Positions 34,584-35,295 of a DNA stretch of 35,295 bases are shown one piece after another. The notes below the pieces were generated by a model that was not told where the DNA came from, ran no database searches, and was given only the letters and a program-made list of their open reading frames with translations. The stretch lies in assembly GCA_938003765.1 (NCBI GenBank), contig CALKYE010000025.1:1-35295 (forward strand), given 5' to 3'. Position 1 is the stretch's first letter; every line of letters starts with the position of its first letter. The position numbers and the translations under genes were made by a program. Origin of the DNA: an uncultured Planctomycetia bacterium. GTDB lineage: Bacteria; Planctomycetota; UBA1135; GCA-002686595.

Positions 34584-35227
34584 CGCTCCCACGCGCCGAT
34601 GCGCTGGCCGTGCGCGAACTCGCCGCACTCGAGCACGCGGCCGTTCTCGTCGAAGAAGGTCCACGCGCCGTGACGCTGGCCGGCGCGGTACTCGCCGCGC
34701 GTCGCGAGCTGTCCATTGGCGTGGTAGGACTCCCACGCGCCCTCGCGCAGGCCCATCACGTGCGAGCCCTGCGACGACAGCGAACCGTCGTCGCGCCACC
34801 AGCTCATGCGCGTTGCGCGGCCAGGCTCGTAGAAGGCCTCGGACTCGAGCGCGCCGTTCTCGAACCAGGAGCGCCAGCGACCGCGCGGCTCGCCGCGCTC
34901 GAACTCGCGCTCGAAGCGCAGCCTTCCGTTCGAGCACCAGGCCACGTCGCGACCGTGCGCGAGCGTCTCGCCGTCGTGGAGGATCAGCACGCCGTGCTCG
35001 CGCGAGAGCTGCGTCGCCGCGGAATCGAAGTAGCTGCGACGCCGCTCGAACACAGGCTCGCGCGGCGTCGGAAGGGTCTGACCGAGGTAGCGCGCCGCGG
35101 GCCGGAAGTCGGGCGCGCAGGCCGGCAGAGCGATCAGTCCGACGTGCGCGAGCGTCCGCAACACTCGACCAGCCAGCCGCGGACCGGCGCCGGAGTCCGC
35201 GCTCTCGACCAGGCCCCGCACTCTCAC
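34580..35227 (-). CDS. MORN-repeat (YwqK-like) probable lipoprotein
   Basis: This 215-residue protein is built largely from MORN_2-type repeats of about 20-24 residues with the pattern G-x-W-x-x-x-x-x-N-G-x-L. Examples are GRWRSWFENGALESEAFYEPG, GAWESYHANGQLATRGEYRAG and GAWTFFDENGRVLECGEF; about five copies fill residues 85-213. Near the N-terminus VLRTLAHVGLIALPAC ends in a lipobox-like LPAC at Cys37, so export and lipidation are likely. The start is uncertain: GTG 35227 gives a long N-region, while GTG 35164 gives a short signal starting at VLRTLAHVG. YwqK-type proteins are sometimes labelled antitoxins, but nothing toxin-like is adjacent and repeats of this kind are common in exported planctomycete and Bacteroidetes proteins. 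It follows the edge gene by 11 bases. Confidence 0.75.
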   Translation of the reverse strand: MRVRGLVESADSGAGPRLAGRVLRTLAHVGLIALPACAPDFRPAARYLGQTLPTPREPVFERRRSYFDSAATQLSREHGVLILHDGETLAHGRDVAWCSNGRLRFEREFERGEPRGRWRSWFENGALESEAFYEPGRATRMSWWRDDGSLSSQGSHVMGLREGAWESYHANGQLATRGEYRAGQRHGAWTFFDENGRVLECGEFAHGQRIGAWER

Positions 35228-35238
35228 GGCAGCGCTCG

Positions 35239-35295
35239 CTAACCGTCGAGCAGGGCCGCGCGGAAGAGTAGCTGGAAGGTCTGTTGCGACCAGCC
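35239..35295 (-). CDS. 3' end of an unidentified gene
   Basis: The last 18 codons and a TAG stop of a minus-strand gene enter from the right edge, reading GWSQQTFQLLFRAALLDG. The amphipathic composition and third-position GC look genuine. The stop is 11 bases before the GTG of the MORN-repeat gene, so the two are probably in one operon. The fragment is too short to identify. Confidence 0.5.
   Translation of the reverse strand, partial: GWSQQTFQLLFRAALLDG

Noticed and set aside
34580..35227. Toxin-antitoxin system suggested by YwqK-type repeats
   Set aside because: No toxin-like gene is adjacent. The MORN repeats with a lipobox fit an exported structural or binding lipoprotein, and the antitoxin label is weakly founded.

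Overview
The window is a very GC-rich bacterial chromosome segment. It carries 24 convincing protein genes, or parts of them, on both strands, and shows no phage, insertion sequence, CRISPR array or convincing RNA gene. Several features point to the Planctomycetota, probably a deep-branching member. The elongation factor G resembles the spirochaete/planctomycete/delta-proteobacterial type (spdEFG1). Secreted proteins carry Asp/Asn/Gly calcium-binding repeats and a shared cysteine-containing C-terminal module. Shine-Dalgarno sequences are scarce, and GTG and TTG starts are common. This placement is inference; no marker RNA is present.

Left part (1-8926): the 5' part of nadB (minus strand) is divergent from a small tail-anchored unknown gene followed by lexA. 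Next come a lipid-linked sugar flippase and a CDP-alcohol phosphotransferase on the plus strand. These converge on a minus-strand pair that overlaps by 4 bp: a polysaccharide deacetylase and a NodU-type carbamoyltransferase. The four look like a small cell-envelope glycan set.

Middle (9045-20819): two exported proteins, a seven-repeat propeller-like protein and a PQQ-type sugar dehydrogenase with calcium-binding repeats, end in the same ~135-residue domain. A DDAH-like guanidino-group hydrolase follows. On the minus strand lie ptsI and a protein with four Myb/SANT-like repeats. Divergent from ptsI is a two-helix membrane protein with a coiled coil. It converges with a much enlarged Tex/Spt6-like RNA-binding protein that has an acidic insertion and a Gly/Arg-rich tail.

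Right part (20978-35295): fusA, a cytoplasmic PQQ-like propeller protein and a DJ-1/PfpI protein lacking its nucleophile all run on the minus strand. Upstream of them is a minus-strand set: HMG-CoA reductase, a membrane-bound M23-like protein, and a ZIP-like/permease/His-tail metal transporter. Divergent from the reductase are two tandem SPFH (band 7) genes. These converge on an exported S9 peptidase of the glutamyl-endopeptidase type. A guanine deaminase converges on a MORN-repeat lipoprotein, and the last 18 codons of an unknown gene close the window.

Points most worth a second look are the shared C-terminal domain of the exported proteins, the four-repeat Myb/SANT protein, the ZIP-permease fusion, the tail-anchored protein next to lexA, and the disordered extensions of Tex.
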